A stretch of DNA of 64,000 nt from Sphingobium arseniciresistens (GCA_029167225.1 JARFNK010000010.1:1-64000); one strand, 5' to 3'. Shown: positions 1-9,827, numbered from the stretch's first letter. Notes: a model not told the origin generated them from the letters alone. Numbers and translations are program-made.

Positions 1-71
1 CCGCCGGTTTCGTGGCGACCCTGGAAAGGGTGGCCGTGGCGGAAGCCAGGCGCGCTGCCGTGACGGGGTGA
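1..71 (+). CDS. C-terminal tail of an upstream gene (partial)
   Basis: In the frame starting at base 3 an open reading frame runs in from the left edge and stops with TGA at 69-71, one base before the ATG of the P-type ATPase. It encodes about 22 residues ending AEARRAAVTG, with G/C in most third codon positions, as in the real genes here. The tight spacing suggests an operon with the ATPase. The piece is too short to name, and a chance open frame is possible. Confidence 0.4.
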   Translation, partial: AGFVATLERVAVAEARRAAVTG

Positions 72-72
72 G

Positions 73-2601
73 ATGGCAGCGGGGCAACCTGACCTTATGG
101 GGCTCTCCGTTCTGCAGGCGCAGGAAAGGCTGACGGCGGAAGGGCCGAACGAACTGCCACGGCCCGCGCGCCGCACGCCGTTCCGGATCGCGCTGGAGGT
201 ACTGCGCGAACCCATGTTCGTCATGCTGTTGGCGGCAGGTGGCATTTATCTGCTGCTGGGCGACAAGGCTGAGGCGTTGATCCTGCTTGGGTTTGCGGGC
301 CTGTCCATCTTCATAACGATCGTGCAGGAGGCGCGCACGGAACGCACGCTGGAAGCGCTGCGAGACCTGTCCGCACCGCGCGCGCTGGTGTTGCGCGATG
401 GAGAAGCGCGACGCGTCGCCGGGAGCGAAGTGGTGACCGGCGACATATTGGTCCTGGATGCTGGAGACCGGATCGCAGCCGATGCGCTGCTCTTGCAAAC
501 ACAGGCGCTGGAAGCGGACGAATCCCTGCTGACCGGGGAAGCCGTGCCTGTCCGAAAGCGGGCGGCGCAATCGAGCGATCCGGAACAGGCGGAACCTGGC
601 GGGGACGATACGCCCCACCTCTATTCAGGCACAATCGTAACGCGTGGTAGCGGGGTTGCACAAGTGACGGCAACCGGCCTGCGCAGCCGCATCGGCCAGA
701 TTGGGCGGTTTCTGGAAAGTTTGGAGACGCAGGTTCCGCACATTCAGAAGGAAACGGCGCGGATGGTGAGCCTGTGCGCCATGGGTGGCATCAGCGTGGC
801 TCTGCTGGTCGTGCTGCTTTATGGCGCCCTACGCGGTGACTGGATAGCTGGGCTGCTGGCGGGGATCGCCACGGCCATGTCGCTCTTGCCAGAGGAATTT
901 CCCGTTGTGCTGACCATCTTTCTGGCGATGGGCGCGTGGCGCATCGCGCAGATGGGTGTGCTGACGCGGCGGGCGTCGGCGATAGAGGCGTTGGGCGCGG
1001 CCACGGTCCTGTGCACCGACAAGACCGGCACGCTGACGCAAAATCGCATGACGGTGACGGAACTCTGGCTACCTTCGGGCGCGGAGACGAGCCTTGGCGA
1101 GGGGTTGCCGCATCCTGATTTTCACGCGTTGATCGGCGCTGCGGCACTGGCCAGCGCTCCGATGCCGGTCGATCCCATGGAAGTCGCGTTCCACGCCATC
1201 GCAAGGAAGACCCCTTTTTCCGCTCATGCTGACTGGAAGCTGGTGCACACATATGGGCTGAGCCCGGACCTGCTGGCAATGTCCAATGTGTGGCGGTCGG
1301 CGGGAGAAGGCGAGCCGTTGACTGTGGCGGCCAAGGGCGCGCCCGAAGCGATCGCGCGGCTATGCCGTCTCAATGGAGAAGCGCATCAGGCTCTTGAAAA
1401 GGCGGCGCAGGCCATGGCGGCACGTGGCATCCGCGTGCTCGGCGTCGCATCAGCCCAAACGTCCAATGGGGATTTGTCCAAGGGGCATGAAGCGCATGAT
1501 TTTGCGCTGCTGGGGTTGGTTGGTCTGTCTGATCCGTTGCGTGCTGGCGTTGTCGAAGCCGTTGCCCAATGCGCCTCAGCCCGAATCCGGATCGTGATGA
1601 TTACTGGCGACTATCCTGTGACCGCGCAGGCGATCGCGGCGCAGGCGGGAATCGGGCCGGGCGGAATTATGACGGGCGATGAGGTGAAAGCTCTGTGTGA
1701 AGCTGACCTTTGTGCGCGCGTGAAGAATATCGCGATATTCGCCCGCACCATGCCAGAACAGAAACTGCAGATCGTGTCCGCGCTGAAGGCTGCGGGCGAA
1801 GTGGTTGCGATGACGGGTGACGGGGTCAACGATGCGCCAGCGCTCAAAGCCGCGGACATCGGTATAGCGATGGGCAAGCGCGGCACCGATGTGGCGCGAG
1901 AAGCAGCGGCCATCGTGCTGGTGGACGATGATTTTGGCGCGATCGTCGTCGCCATCCGCCTGGGCCGCCGCATCTACGACAATATCCGCAAGGCCGTCGG
2001 ATTTATCTTCGCGGTGCACGTGCCGATCGCCGGGCTTGCTGTTTCACCGCTTTTGCTGGGCTTGCCGCTGGTGCTGGGACCGATCCAGATCGCGTTGCTG
2101 GAAATGATCATCGATCCGGTATGCGCGCTCGTCTTCGAAGCGGAACGGGAGGAACGACGCATCATGCAGCGTCCGCCGCGCGATCCGCTTGAACCTCTCT
2201 TTTCGAAGGGGCTGATTCTCCCCAGCATCCTTTACGGGGGCATCGCTTTCGCGCTGCTGCTCGGCCTCCAACTGGGCACGACATATTGGGGATTTGCGCC
2301 TGATCGCGTGCGTGCGGTCCTGTTCTTCGGTCTCGTGGGGACAATCATGGCGCTGGTGCTGGTGAACCGATCCTTCAGCACCTCCCTGCTGAGCGCCCTC
2401 TGGCGGCACAATGTTTCGCTACGCTATGTCGCTGCTGCCGTGGTGATTGCATGCGGGTCGATACTCATGCTGGCGCCCCTGCGGCGCATCCTTGAGTTTG
2501 CAGTCTTGGAACCGGTGGATTGGTTTTTCCTGATCGCGACGCCTGTCCTGGTTCTGGGCCTTTGCGAGTGCATCAAGGGACTGCGCAGCAGGGCTTTCTG
2601 A
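73..2601 (+). CDS. Cation-translocating P-type ATPase (P2-like, HAD-IC family)
   Basis: An 842-residue ATP-driven inner-membrane cation pump. Domains in order: cation-ATPase N-terminal domain (about 5-75), E1-E2 actuator domain with the TGE loop at about 154-156, phosphorylation motif DKTGTLT with the acceptor Asp at about 316, ATP-binding and HAD domains with TGDGVNDAP near 581-589, then C-terminal membrane segments. The M4 motif is PEEFP rather than the PEGLP of SERCA-type pumps, and M6 reads EMIIDP, so the transported ion cannot be inferred from calcium-pump rules. Length is normal for P2 pumps. The ATG lies just after the stop of an upstream frame. Family assignment is firm; the substrate (calcium, magnesium, manganese or other) is unknown. 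Confidence 0.92.
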   Translation: MAAGQPDLMGLSVLQAQERLTAEGPNELPRPARRTPFRIALEVLREPMFVMLLAAGGIYLLLGDKAEALILLGFAGLSIFITIVQEARTERTLEALRDLSAPRALVLRDGEARRVAGSEVVTGDILVLDAGDRIAADALLLQTQALEADESLLTGEAVPVRKRAAQSSDPEQAEPGGDDTPHLYSGTIVTRGSGVAQVTATGLRSRIGQIGRFLESLETQVPHIQKETARMVSLCAMGGISVALLVVLLYGALRGDWIAGLLAGIATAMSLLPEEFPVVLTIFLAMGAWRIAQMGVLTRRASAIEALGAATVLCTDKTGTLTQNRMTVTELWLPSGAETSLGEGLPHPDFHALIGAAALASAPMPVDPMEVAFHAIARKTPFSAHADWKLVHTYGLSPDLLAMSNVWRSAGEGEPLTVAAKGAPEAIARLCRLNGEAHQALEKAAQAMAARGIRVLGVASAQTSNGDLSKGHEAHDFALLGLVGLSDPLRAGVVEAVAQCASARIRIVMITGDYPVTAQAIAAQAGIGPGGIMTGDEVKALCEADLCARVKNIAIFARTMPEQKLQIVSALKAAGEVVAMTGDGVNDAPALKAADIGIAMGKRGTDVAREAAAIVLVDDDFGAIVVAIRLGRRIYDNIRKAVGFIFAVHVPIAGLAVSPLLLGLPLVLGPIQIALLEMIIDPVCALVFEAEREERRIMQRPPRDPLEPLFSKGLILPSILYGGIAFALLLGLQLGTTYWGFAPDRVRAVLFFGLVGTIMALVLVNRSFSTSLLSALWRHNVSLRYVAAAVVIACGSILMLAPLRRILEFAVLEPVDWFFLIATPVLVLGLCECIKGLRSRAF

Positions 2602-2792
2602 CTGACTTCTTCCAAGCAATTTATCGCTCCGTCCCATGATCCCGCTCAGCAGGCGGCCGGTCTTTGGCGACAAAGAAACTTGGGCTGATCGTCGTACGGG
2701 GCAGCGGCGGCAATGCCAGCGACTGCCACATCGCGCGCAAGCCTGTTCGACGTAGCGCCCACGGGCATTGTGGAGATATCAGGCCAAGCAGA

Positions 2793-4847
2793 TCAACGCC
2801 TCTTCGGTGCAACATCGTCTCTTGGCTTACCGCCTTTCGTTCGCTGCGCTGCCGCTCCTGCCCCTACCAGTACAGGGCCACAGGCTGCAGCTTTGGCGTT
2901 GCCGACATCCACAAACGCAAGCACGGCAGCCGGGGGGCTGACCAGCATGGCCAGACCGAGGCCAGCGCCGGATCGCCCCAAAAGTTCAGGACTGATAACG
3001 TTCAATGACGGCGCGCCGAAGCGCCCGCCAATGCCGACAGGCGACTGCCCGGAAAACAGGCTGAACTTCTTGCCATCGGCCCGCACTCCAATGTCCAGTG
3101 CCTCCGTGCTGAAGCTGAAACCGCCTCGTCCGGAAATCACATTCTTACGGGTATCGATCAAGATGGGGTCTGCGCTGCCAAAGCCGTTGCGAACGGTAAA
3201 GGCGATCAGTCCGCAATTGATCTGTACCGGTTCCTTCAGCCGTCCCTGAAACATCTTGTAGGCGAAGGTGCCCAGGTCCAACTCGGAGAGTTGTACGTTG
3301 CGTGTCCAGAAACTGCCTTGGGGAATGATGAAGGCTATGCGGCCCGTTGCGCTTGCCAGACTGTCATGGACAGTGTCACCGCGCCCTTCGAGCTTTATCC
3401 GGCCATGGATTGTACCGGAAGTTCCAGCTTCGGCGACACCATATCCGGCGAGCAACTTTGCAAGGGGGGTAGGCGCGAGGCGAATGTCATAGCTGACAGC
3501 AGCCGGATGGTGCCGTGCATCCAATATGATATCTGCCGCTACCTTACCGCGGGCCATGGAAAAGGTGAGAGGCGATAAGGCAAGGCGTCCCTTGTCCAGT
3601 GCAAGGCTGAGATCGATGTCGGAGACGGGGACGTTGCGCGATCGTACAATGCCGATCTTCCATTTCAGCGCTGCGTCGAAAGCCTGCATGGTTTTCACCG
3701 GGATGGCTGCGTCCGGCAGGATGCGGTTGGGTGCGGCGCCGGTTGCTGCCGCTGCAGCGGTTGCGCCCTTTGCTGCGACAATGTCCGGATTATAGCCGAT
3801 GAAGGGTGCAGCCTCGATTATGTCGAGACGCCGGGTGTTCAATTCAGATTCTAGCCGAACCCTGTTGCCATTGGTGATGGTCAGCCTGCCCGCGACGTCG
3901 CTGTTGCCAAATGTGCCACTCAGATCTGTAAACCGATAGATTTCGCCGTCTTTCACAAGCTGGCCTTTGAGGCGGTAGGTTCGCGTCTGGGGAATGGCGA
4001 CGCCGATGATCGCCAGCAGATCCGACAAGTCCCGACCGCTGACCTGCGTCTGCAACGGTACATTTTCGATGTCGGCAACCGAGGGAAGACTGCCCTTCAC
4101 ATCGATCAAATTGGCGCCCGCCCACGCACGCAGACTCAACTTGTTGCGTCCGCGGTTCGCCGTCGCATCGGGCGAATAGAGCTGAGCGATCATGCGAAAG
4201 GGCGTGTCGCGGATGCGTCCTGTGCCCTTGACACCTACGGTTTTGCCGATGCGGGCATCGACGGAATTGATCGTGTCGAACTCAAGGTCGGCAAGGAGCC
4301 TCATGCGCGGATCGAGATAGTGCAGGCGCGTGCCGGCGACGCTGGCCCTGTCGATCCGGGGGAGAGCCAGCGGCTTGCCTCCTTTCCCGCTGCCAAAGGT
4401 CCAGCTGTTGGCGTCATGAGCGCGATTCCATTCAAGGTCGATCGCTGCATCGTTCAGCACCAGAGAATAAAAACGACGCTTTCCGAACAGCAGGGAGAGC
4501 GGTGCGATCCGGGCATCGACCTGTCGCGCGGTGAACAGGGAACGCCTTTGAGCCCATGCAGGATTGGCAAGCGTTAGTCCCTGTGCGTGAAATTTAATGC
4601 TGAACGGTGCGAAATAGAGCTGGAAGTCACCTTTAACTGCTGTTTTGCGTTCAGTAAGTGCTGTCACTGTCCGTTCAAAGGGGCCTTTGAGAAATCGGCC
4701 TTTGGTGACGAAAAGGATGATCCAGGCAGCGAAAATCGCTATCAGGGCAGTGACACCGATCTTGGCCAGCGGGTGGAGACGGCGAAATGTCGCCGCGACT
4801 TGGAAGGGCCTCTGACGAGGCGAGAGTTTCGGCGGCGCGGTTTCCAT
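2793..4847 (-). CDS. AsmA family protein
   Basis: A 684-residue envelope protein of the AsmA/TamB-like superfamily, whose members sit in the inner membrane with a large periplasmic beta-rich body and are linked to outer-membrane lipid homeostasis. One N-terminal transmembrane helix (about 30-47) is followed by the typical AsmA start (FAPFSIKFHAQGLTLANP), repeated beta-strand blocks and a C-terminal AsmA_2-like region. The frame is open to 4949, but the METAPPK start at 4847 puts the helix at the usual distance from the N terminus; the upstream extension (with PDAVHPLC) looks non-coding. It converges on the P-type ATPase and stands alone. Specific role unknown. Confidence 0.85.
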   Translation of the reverse strand: METAPPKLSPRQRPFQVAATFRRLHPLAKIGVTALIAIFAAWIILFVTKGRFLKGPFERTVTALTERKTAVKGDFQLYFAPFSIKFHAQGLTLANPAWAQRRSLFTARQVDARIAPLSLLFGKRRFYSLVLNDAAIDLEWNRAHDANSWTFGSGKGGKPLALPRIDRASVAGTRLHYLDPRMRLLADLEFDTINSVDARIGKTVGVKGTGRIRDTPFRMIAQLYSPDATANRGRNKLSLRAWAGANLIDVKGSLPSVADIENVPLQTQVSGRDLSDLLAIIGVAIPQTRTYRLKGQLVKDGEIYRFTDLSGTFGNSDVAGRLTITNGNRVRLESELNTRRLDIIEAAPFIGYNPDIVAAKGATAAAAATGAAPNRILPDAAIPVKTMQAFDAALKWKIGIVRSRNVPVSDIDLSLALDKGRLALSPLTFSMARGKVAADIILDARHHPAAVSYDIRLAPTPLAKLLAGYGVAEAGTSGTIHGRIKLEGRGDTVHDSLASATGRIAFIIPQGSFWTRNVQLSELDLGTFAYKMFQGRLKEPVQINCGLIAFTVRNGFGSADPILIDTRKNVISGRGGFSFSTEALDIGVRADGKKFSLFSGQSPVGIGGRFGAPSLNVISPELLGRSGAGLGLAMLVSPPAAVLAFVDVGNAKAAACGPVLVGAGAAAQRTKGGKPRDDVAPKRR

Positions 4848-5005
4848 CACGCGTAAACGACGAGGATAGGGCAAATGTTGCCTTGAAACGTGGATGCAGA
4901 GCGGATGGACCGCATCCGGGAACAGAGATTGTTGCTGAGGGTCCGACACGGGTTACTAAAGATGGTCCCCGTTGACGTCGCTTCCAACAGGGTTCGCCCA
5001 TGCGA

Positions 5006-5422
5006 TCAGTCAATTATGACGCCCTTCCCTTCGGCCTTCAGGCTGACGAGCCCGTCCAGCATCTGTTGTACCTGCTCTTGAGAATGCCCCTGCCATTTCC
5101 CGACTTCGGCGACGATCCGAAGCGGGTCTTGGCTGCGATAGGACAGAGTCGGATTGCCGGGAAACTTCTTGTCGGTAACGTTGGGATCATCCTCGATCGG
5201 ACCGGTGGGCTCGACTACGTAGATGCGCTGTCGTTTGTCGCCGGCCGATAATTCGGCACCCCATATAGCGGCGTCCAGCGTGCTGGTGAAATAGACCCAC
5301 GACAAAGCCCTATCAGTTTCGACGTTGGAGCTATGCCCAACAACGATCAGGTCCCCCGGCGCCAGATCCGCCCGTGTGCCATGGAAGTATTGACGAATGA
5401 ACGGATCCACTTTTGCCGACAT
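5006..5422 (-). CDS. arr: NAD(+)--rifampin ADP-ribosyltransferase
   Basis: A 138-residue Arr enzyme, which transfers ADP-ribose from NAD+ to rifamycins and inactivates them in the cytoplasm. Family hallmarks run along its length: YFHGTRADLAPGDL at the N terminus, VYFTSTLDAAIWGAEL, then IYVVEPTGPIEDDPN and KKFPGNPTLSYRS, and a PLRIV segment near the end. Length equals typical Arr proteins (about 140). The frame extends to 5461, but the ATG at 5422 has a GAAAGG ribosome site 6-7 bases upstream and matches the family N terminus. It lies in a patch of decayed genes, consistent with acquisition. No integron site is visible beside it. Confidence 0.9.
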   Translation of the reverse strand: MSAKVDPFIRQYFHGTRADLAPGDLIVVGHSSNVETDRALSWVYFTSTLDAAIWGAELSAGDKRQRIYVVEPTGPIEDDPNVTDKKFPGNPTLSYRSQDPLRIVAEVGKWQGHSQEQVQQMLDGLVSLKAEGKGVIID

Positions 5423-5457
5423 TGATTGCCTTTCGTATTGGCTCAATTCCAATATTC

Positions 5458-5742
5458 TCAATTTTGGTCGTGGAGCTTTACCCAGCTCATGATCCCACGA
5501 GTTTCATTGCGGCCCTTCGGCGTCAGGTCGAGCCAATTGAAGGCACCCATCAAAAGCTCGGTGCCGCGATGATAAGTCGAATAACTGTGGAAGATATCCC
5601 CGCGCCCGCATTCTTCACAAAGGCGCTGAGAATGGAAGTCGCCGCACTGCCGGTTGCTTCGCGCGCGTGCCGCTATGGCAGAAAACTGCGGATTGCGGTG
5701 GTCGACAGCAGAAGCGTCGGACAGGTTCTGCTCGAAGAGCAT
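5458..5742 (-). pseudogene. DUF899 (thioredoxin-like) family remnant, C-terminal end
   Basis: Only the last 45 or so residues of this 94-codon frame look like a known family: DIFHSYSTYHRGTELL followed by NWLDLTPKGRNE and a closing MSWVKLHD, the C-terminal signature of DUF899 proteins (usually over 200 residues). The preceding half (about 5600-5742) does not match. In the adjacent frame the same DNA reads LSAFVKNAGAG into the match, suggesting a frameshift at the G-run near 5596-5600. The N-terminal two thirds of the family is absent. I read it as a decayed fragment 35 bases upstream of arr on the same strand. Confidence 0.5.
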
Positions 5743-6031
5743 ATGACTCGTCTATGGACCAAGCGCAGATAGCCATGGTGTTAGCGATCGTGCGGGAGAA
5801 AGGAGATGATATTTTACCTTCACCGGTCGCAGATACTCTCGACCGTGCCGATCAGGTAATCGGCATTCGCCCATTGCAGCCGACGATCAGGGCTGAGTTT
5901 GAAAGAGTCGGTCTCGGCGAGCTGTCATCGCAGAACAGCGCGACGCCATTCGCGCGCGAGCACGGCGCCAAGCCATCCCTACGACCGCGACGATCAGCAC
6001 CAGCGTTTCATAGCGCGGATCTGCGAAGACC
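5743..6031. other. Intergenic stretch without a supportable gene
   Basis: Frames on both strands are open here but none resembles a known protein, and codon use is not consistent. It lies between two gene remnants (DUF899 to the left, SulP to the right), so it is probably residual DNA from deletions. No hairpin, promoter or repeat stood out. Confidence 0.4.
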
Positions 6032-6522
6032 ATGATCATGGTGTCGATCCGTATCTTCCCTTGTGGATCGATCCGCGATCTCGCGCGCCGTCCCAAAATG
6101 TCGGTTGTGGTCATGGCAACCGGCATTGTCACCGTCGCGACCCACGACCTGTCCACGGGCATTGCCGTGGGCGTCTTGCTGAGCGGCGCATTCTTCGCTT
6201 TCAAGGTCACGCGGATGATGGCGGTCGCTTCCACCTATGACGGGATGACGGATATGCGCGCCTACACAGTCGCCGGCCAGATTTTCTTCGCCAGCGCGGA
6301 CATTTTTTCGCAGGCCAATTCGCTCTGCGCGACACCGCCACCCATGTCCGCATGGACCTGACCGCCAGCCATCCGTGGGACATCACGGCGATCGGCGCGC
6401 TGGAGGACGTCGTGACCCGGATGCGGCAGCATGGCATTGCGGTCGAGGTGATCTGCCTAAATCAGGCGAGCGCCATTTTGGTCGATCGGCTTGCCCCGGC
6501 CGTAACGGCGATCTCCCGCTGA
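6032..6522 (+). pseudogene. SulP-family anion transporter, C-terminal remnant with a frameshift
   Basis: The first frame (6032-6308) encodes the end of a SulP membrane domain (MIMVSIRIF, VTVATHDLSTGIAVGVLLSG) and the start of a STAS domain (QIFFASADIF). The reading then has to jump at the T6 run at 6303-6308 to continue as HVRMDLTASHPWDITAIGAL, VEVICLNQASAILVDRL and a stop at 6522. With one more T the two pieces would join into an uninterrupted STAS domain. Everything N-terminal to the last membrane helices is missing: the upstream in-frame stop is at 6011-6013. A true SulP protein has roughly 500 residues or more, so it is a truncated gene even without the frameshift. Confidence 0.75.
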
Positions 6523-6531
6523 ACATCGCTG

Positions 6532-8307
6532 TCAATGCAGCGGCCATGTCCACAATATGAGTGGCGGCCCGACCAGAACCACCAGAAGGGAGAGCGGCGC
6601 CCCCAGTCGGGCATAATCGCTGAACCGATAGCCGCCAGGACCGAACACTAGCGTGTTGCACTGATGGCCGATGGGCGTAAGGAAATCGCACCCCGCGCCA
6701 ATGGCCGTTGCGATCAGGAACGCTTCCGGCCGATAGCCGAGATCGTGCGCGAATACAGCGGCGATCGGCGCCATCACCAGCACGGTGGCGGCATTGTTGA
6801 GGAAAGGCGTGACGGCCATCGCCGCGACGAGGATCAACGCGACCGCGCCCCAAGGCGGCAGCATGGCCGCCGCATGGGCGAGGCCGGTTGCGATTACGGC
6901 CGATGCGCCGGTCGTCTGCAGGCTTTCGCTGATCGGGATCAGGGCAGCCAGCATGATGAGGATCGGCCACTCGACAGCCTCATAGGCCTCGCCCACTGGC
7001 AATGCGCCCAGGATGACGACGAGCCCTGCGGCTGCGAAGAAGGCGACAGCCACGGGTACATATCCCGTCGCCGTTGCGATCATGGCAATGGCGAGAACAA
7101 GAATGGGCAGCCACCCCCGCTTGGACTGGCCTAGGCGCATGGACCGGGCGGCGAGCGGCAGAGCGCCCAGCTGCTTCAAGCGGTCGGGTAGCAAATCCAT
7201 CGGCCCCTGCATGACGATGACGTCGCCAGCCTGAAGCACCGTCTGGCCGATTTTGCGGGTCAGATGCTCGCCCGCGCGTGAGACCGCAATCAGGTTTACG
7301 CCGAACCGATCGCGCAGGGCCAGGCGGCCGGCCGTGCGTGCGATGAGGACGGAATCGGTCGTCACCACCGCTTCGATCACGCCAATGTCGTCGTCAGCAT
7401 CGCCTTTGCCCATCGCCTTACCCTCCCCAGTGAGGACAAGGCGGTCGCGCGCGATTACCCGCTCCAGCGCATCGGGTTCTCCCGAAAGGATCAGCACGTC
7501 GTCTTCGCGCAGGTGAACGCTGGGATGGACGGTCCCATGCATGTCGCCCCGCAGCAGGCTCATCACCGTCACCTGATTGTCGTGCCGTTCGCTGAAATCC
7601 GCGATCGTCTCCCCGATGGCCGTACATCCCTCCGGCACGGAAGCTTCGGTGACATAGCCGGAGATGTTCAGCGCCTCGCCCATGGTCGGCGCCGCGCGGC
7701 GGTCGCGCGGCAGCAGGCGATAACCGAACCGCAGGAAGAGCAGCCCGACAATCAACAGACCGAAGCCTGTCGGGAAATAGTCGAACATGCCGAAAGGCTG
7801 TCCGGTCATCTCCTCACGCACGCGGCTGACGATGATGTTGGGCGAAGTGCCTACCAATGTCATCAACCCGCCCAGCAGCGACGCAAAGGACATCGGCATC
7901 AGGAAGACCGACGGGCTGGTGTTGTTCTTCTTCGCGATCTGGAACGCGGCCGGCATCAGCATTGCGAGCGCGCCGACATTCTTCACCAGCGAGGACGAGA
8001 CACCGACCGCAGCCATCAGGACCAGAAGCTGCGACCGGATGCTCTTTACGTGGCGGGAAACGAAGCCCAACGCGATCTCGATGGTGCCGGAACGCTGGAC
8101 GGAAGCGGAGATGACAAGAGCTGAACCAACAATGATGACAATGTCGTCGGCAAAACCCTTGAACGCATCGGCAGGCTTGACCACACCCATCAGCAACGCT
8201 GCCAGCAGCGCAATCACCGCCGTCACATCATAGCGGAAGCGCCCCCAGAGGAAGAGCGCCATCATGCCTGCAAGCGTCGCTATCGAAAGCCATTGCGGAA
8301 GGGTCAT
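6532..8307 (-). CDS. SLC13-family permease with two TrkA_C (RCK_C) domains
   Basis: A 591-residue inner-membrane transporter of the ion-transporter superfamily that includes sodium/sulfate and dicarboxylate symporters. Membrane helices fill roughly 1-195 and 390-591. Between them lie two RCK_C/TrkA_C domains (about 215-290 and 305-375; each has an EDDVLILSG or AGDVIVMQG signature), typical of the bacterial YfbS-like group. SSLVKNVGALAMLMP and TLVGTSPNIIVS match the conserved helical hairpins. The frame is open to 8442, but MTLPQWLSI at 8307 begins directly before the first helix. It converges on the SulP remnant, so two anion-transport genes sit side by side. Substrate not deducible; sulfate is one option. 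Confidence 0.87.
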   Translation of the reverse strand: MTLPQWLSIATLAGMMALFLWGRFRYDVTAVIALLAALLMGVVKPADAFKGFADDIVIIVGSALVISASVQRSGTIEIALGFVSRHVKSIRSQLLVLMAAVGVSSSLVKNVGALAMLMPAAFQIAKKNNTSPSVFLMPMSFASLLGGLMTLVGTSPNIIVSRVREEMTGQPFGMFDYFPTGFGLLIVGLLFLRFGYRLLPRDRRAAPTMGEALNISGYVTEASVPEGCTAIGETIADFSERHDNQVTVMSLLRGDMHGTVHPSVHLREDDVLILSGEPDALERVIARDRLVLTGEGKAMGKGDADDDIGVIEAVVTTDSVLIARTAGRLALRDRFGVNLIAVSRAGEHLTRKIGQTVLQAGDVIVMQGPMDLLPDRLKQLGALPLAARSMRLGQSKRGWLPILVLAIAMIATATGYVPVAVAFFAAAGLVVILGALPVGEAYEAVEWPILIMLAALIPISESLQTTGASAVIATGLAHAAAMLPPWGAVALILVAAMAVTPFLNNAATVLVMAPIAAVFAHDLGYRPEAFLIATAIGAGCDFLTPIGHQCNTLVFGPGGYRFSDYARLGAPLSLLVVLVGPPLILWTWPLH

Positions 8308-8462
8308 GGGGCGCCGTAACCCACACTGCCATATGCCCCGCCTTGCCGATGATACTGCATTGTTCGCCCCGCTATGGACATTCAACGCATGAAAATGGTT
8401 TCGGTGGCGTGGCGACCGCGATTTGACGACAGCGGCGGACATCAGGGCGGAAGGACGGGTGC

Positions 8463-9758
8463 ATGACTCAGGCGTTGCAGGGCTGGCTTGCCGATATGGG
8501 CTGGACGTCGGAATTGGCGCAACTCGTTCTGGCGGGGTCTCTCGTCGCGCTGGCGGCGATCCTCGGAGAAGTCGCGGCGCGCTGGGTAGCGCCCCGTTGC
8601 GGTGCCTGGATTTCTGCGGACGTGGGCAAGCAAGGATCGGCGCTGGGCGATCGCCTCCCAGACGTCCTCCGCTTCGGCACCGGCGCCCTTCTCCTGGCCT
8701 TTCCGCTGACGTTGATGCCGTTCCGGGACACGGCGCTGATGCTCCTGTCAGCCGGATTTGGCGGGGCCGCCGCGATGCTGGTCGTCAGCGCATTGCGCGT
8801 CGCCGGTGTTCCGACATGGATCGCCGCGCTCCTCGGTCTCGCGGCCTTCGCCATGGCCATGGCGGGCGCGCTCGGTGGAGTCGTGCCGCTGATCGAGAAT
8901 CTGGACGGCACCGCGCTGAATGTGGGCGCGCGGCGCATATCCCTCCTGAGCGTGGTGAATGCTCTGATCGTTGCCGCCCTGTTGTTCGCAGCCACCCGTA
9001 TCGTGAACCGGCTCGTCACCCATTTCGTCGGCCGCCTCACCGCGCTCGACCTGTCGCAGCGCGCGTTGATGCAGAAGCTCGCCAGCATCGCGGTTGTACT
9101 CATCGCCATCCTGTTCGGCATAGACGTGCTGGGCATCGACCTCACGACGCTGGCGGTCTTCTCCGGCGCGCTCGGCCTCGCGATCGGCTTCGGCCTGCAA
9201 AAGACATTCGGCAACCTGATTGCGGGCCTCATCCTGCTGATGGACAAGTCAGTGAAACCGGGCGACGTGGTCGCGGTGGGCGACACGTTCGGCGCGATCA
9301 ACAAGATCGGGGTGCGCGCCGTGTCCGTCATCACGCGCGACGGCAAGGAGCATTTGATCCCCAACGAACAGCTGATGACGCAGCCGGTCGAAAACTGGTC
9401 CTTCTCCAGCCGCGACGTACGCATTCACATACCCGTGGTCATTTCCTACGATAGTGATCTCAGACTCGCGCAGAAGCTCATGATTCAGGCAGCGAAAGCC
9501 TCCCGCCGGGTGCTTCCGACACCCGAGCCGAGCGTGTGGCTGCTCGCCTTCGGTGAACGGGGGCTGGAACATGACATAATGGTCTGGATACTCGATCCTG
9601 AACAGGGCGTCGGCAACGTCCAATCGGACATACTTAACCGCCTATGGGCGCTCTTTCAGGAGCATGGGATCGGCTTGCCCTACCCGCAGCGGGATATTCA
9701 TCTGCATAGCAGCCCTCGCCACAGTCCCGGCAGCGCAAATCTGCAATCGCAGGGATGA
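8463..9758 (+). CDS. MscS-family mechanosensitive ion channel
   Basis: A 431-residue membrane channel expected to open under membrane tension during hypo-osmotic shock. N-terminal helices (about 15-220) lead into the MscS pore helix and beta domain: LAVFSGALGLAIGFGLQK, FGNLIAGLILLMDKSVKPGD and HLIPNEQLMTQPVENWS. The C-terminal alpha/beta domain follows to about 410. It is longer than E. coli MscS (286), with extra N-terminal helices. The ATG is preceded by GGAAGGA. It is divergent from the SLC13 permease with about 155 bases between them. The last 30 residues (HSSPRHSPGSANLQSQG) look unlike the family, and an IS91 remnant begins about 70 bases downstream. Confidence 0.9.
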   Translation: MTQALQGWLADMGWTSELAQLVLAGSLVALAAILGEVAARWVAPRCGAWISADVGKQGSALGDRLPDVLRFGTGALLLAFPLTLMPFRDTALMLLSAGFGGAAAMLVVSALRVAGVPTWIAALLGLAAFAMAMAGALGGVVPLIENLDGTALNVGARRISLLSVVNALIVAALLFAATRIVNRLVTHFVGRLTALDLSQRALMQKLASIAVVLIAILFGIDVLGIDLTTLAVFSGALGLAIGFGLQKTFGNLIAGLILLMDKSVKPGDVVAVGDTFGAINKIGVRAVSVITRDGKEHLIPNEQLMTQPVENWSFSSRDVRIHIPVVISYDSDLRLAQKLMIQAAKASRRVLPTPEPSVWLLAFGERGLEHDIMVWILDPEQGVGNVQSDILNRLWALFQEHGIGLPYPQRDIHLHSSPRHSPGSANLQSQG

Positions 9759-9827
9759 CGACCCTGAGAAACCATCCAGCTGGCGGTTTCGATTCCTAGG
9801 TGCGGTCCGACGGCTTCCCATTCTGGG

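Noticed and set aside
5887..6234. Minus-strand frame with a hydrophobic segment (LVLIVAVVGMAW)
   Set aside because: Most of it is antisense to the SulP remnant and nothing outside the hydrophobic part looks like a protein; kept only as gene-free DNA.
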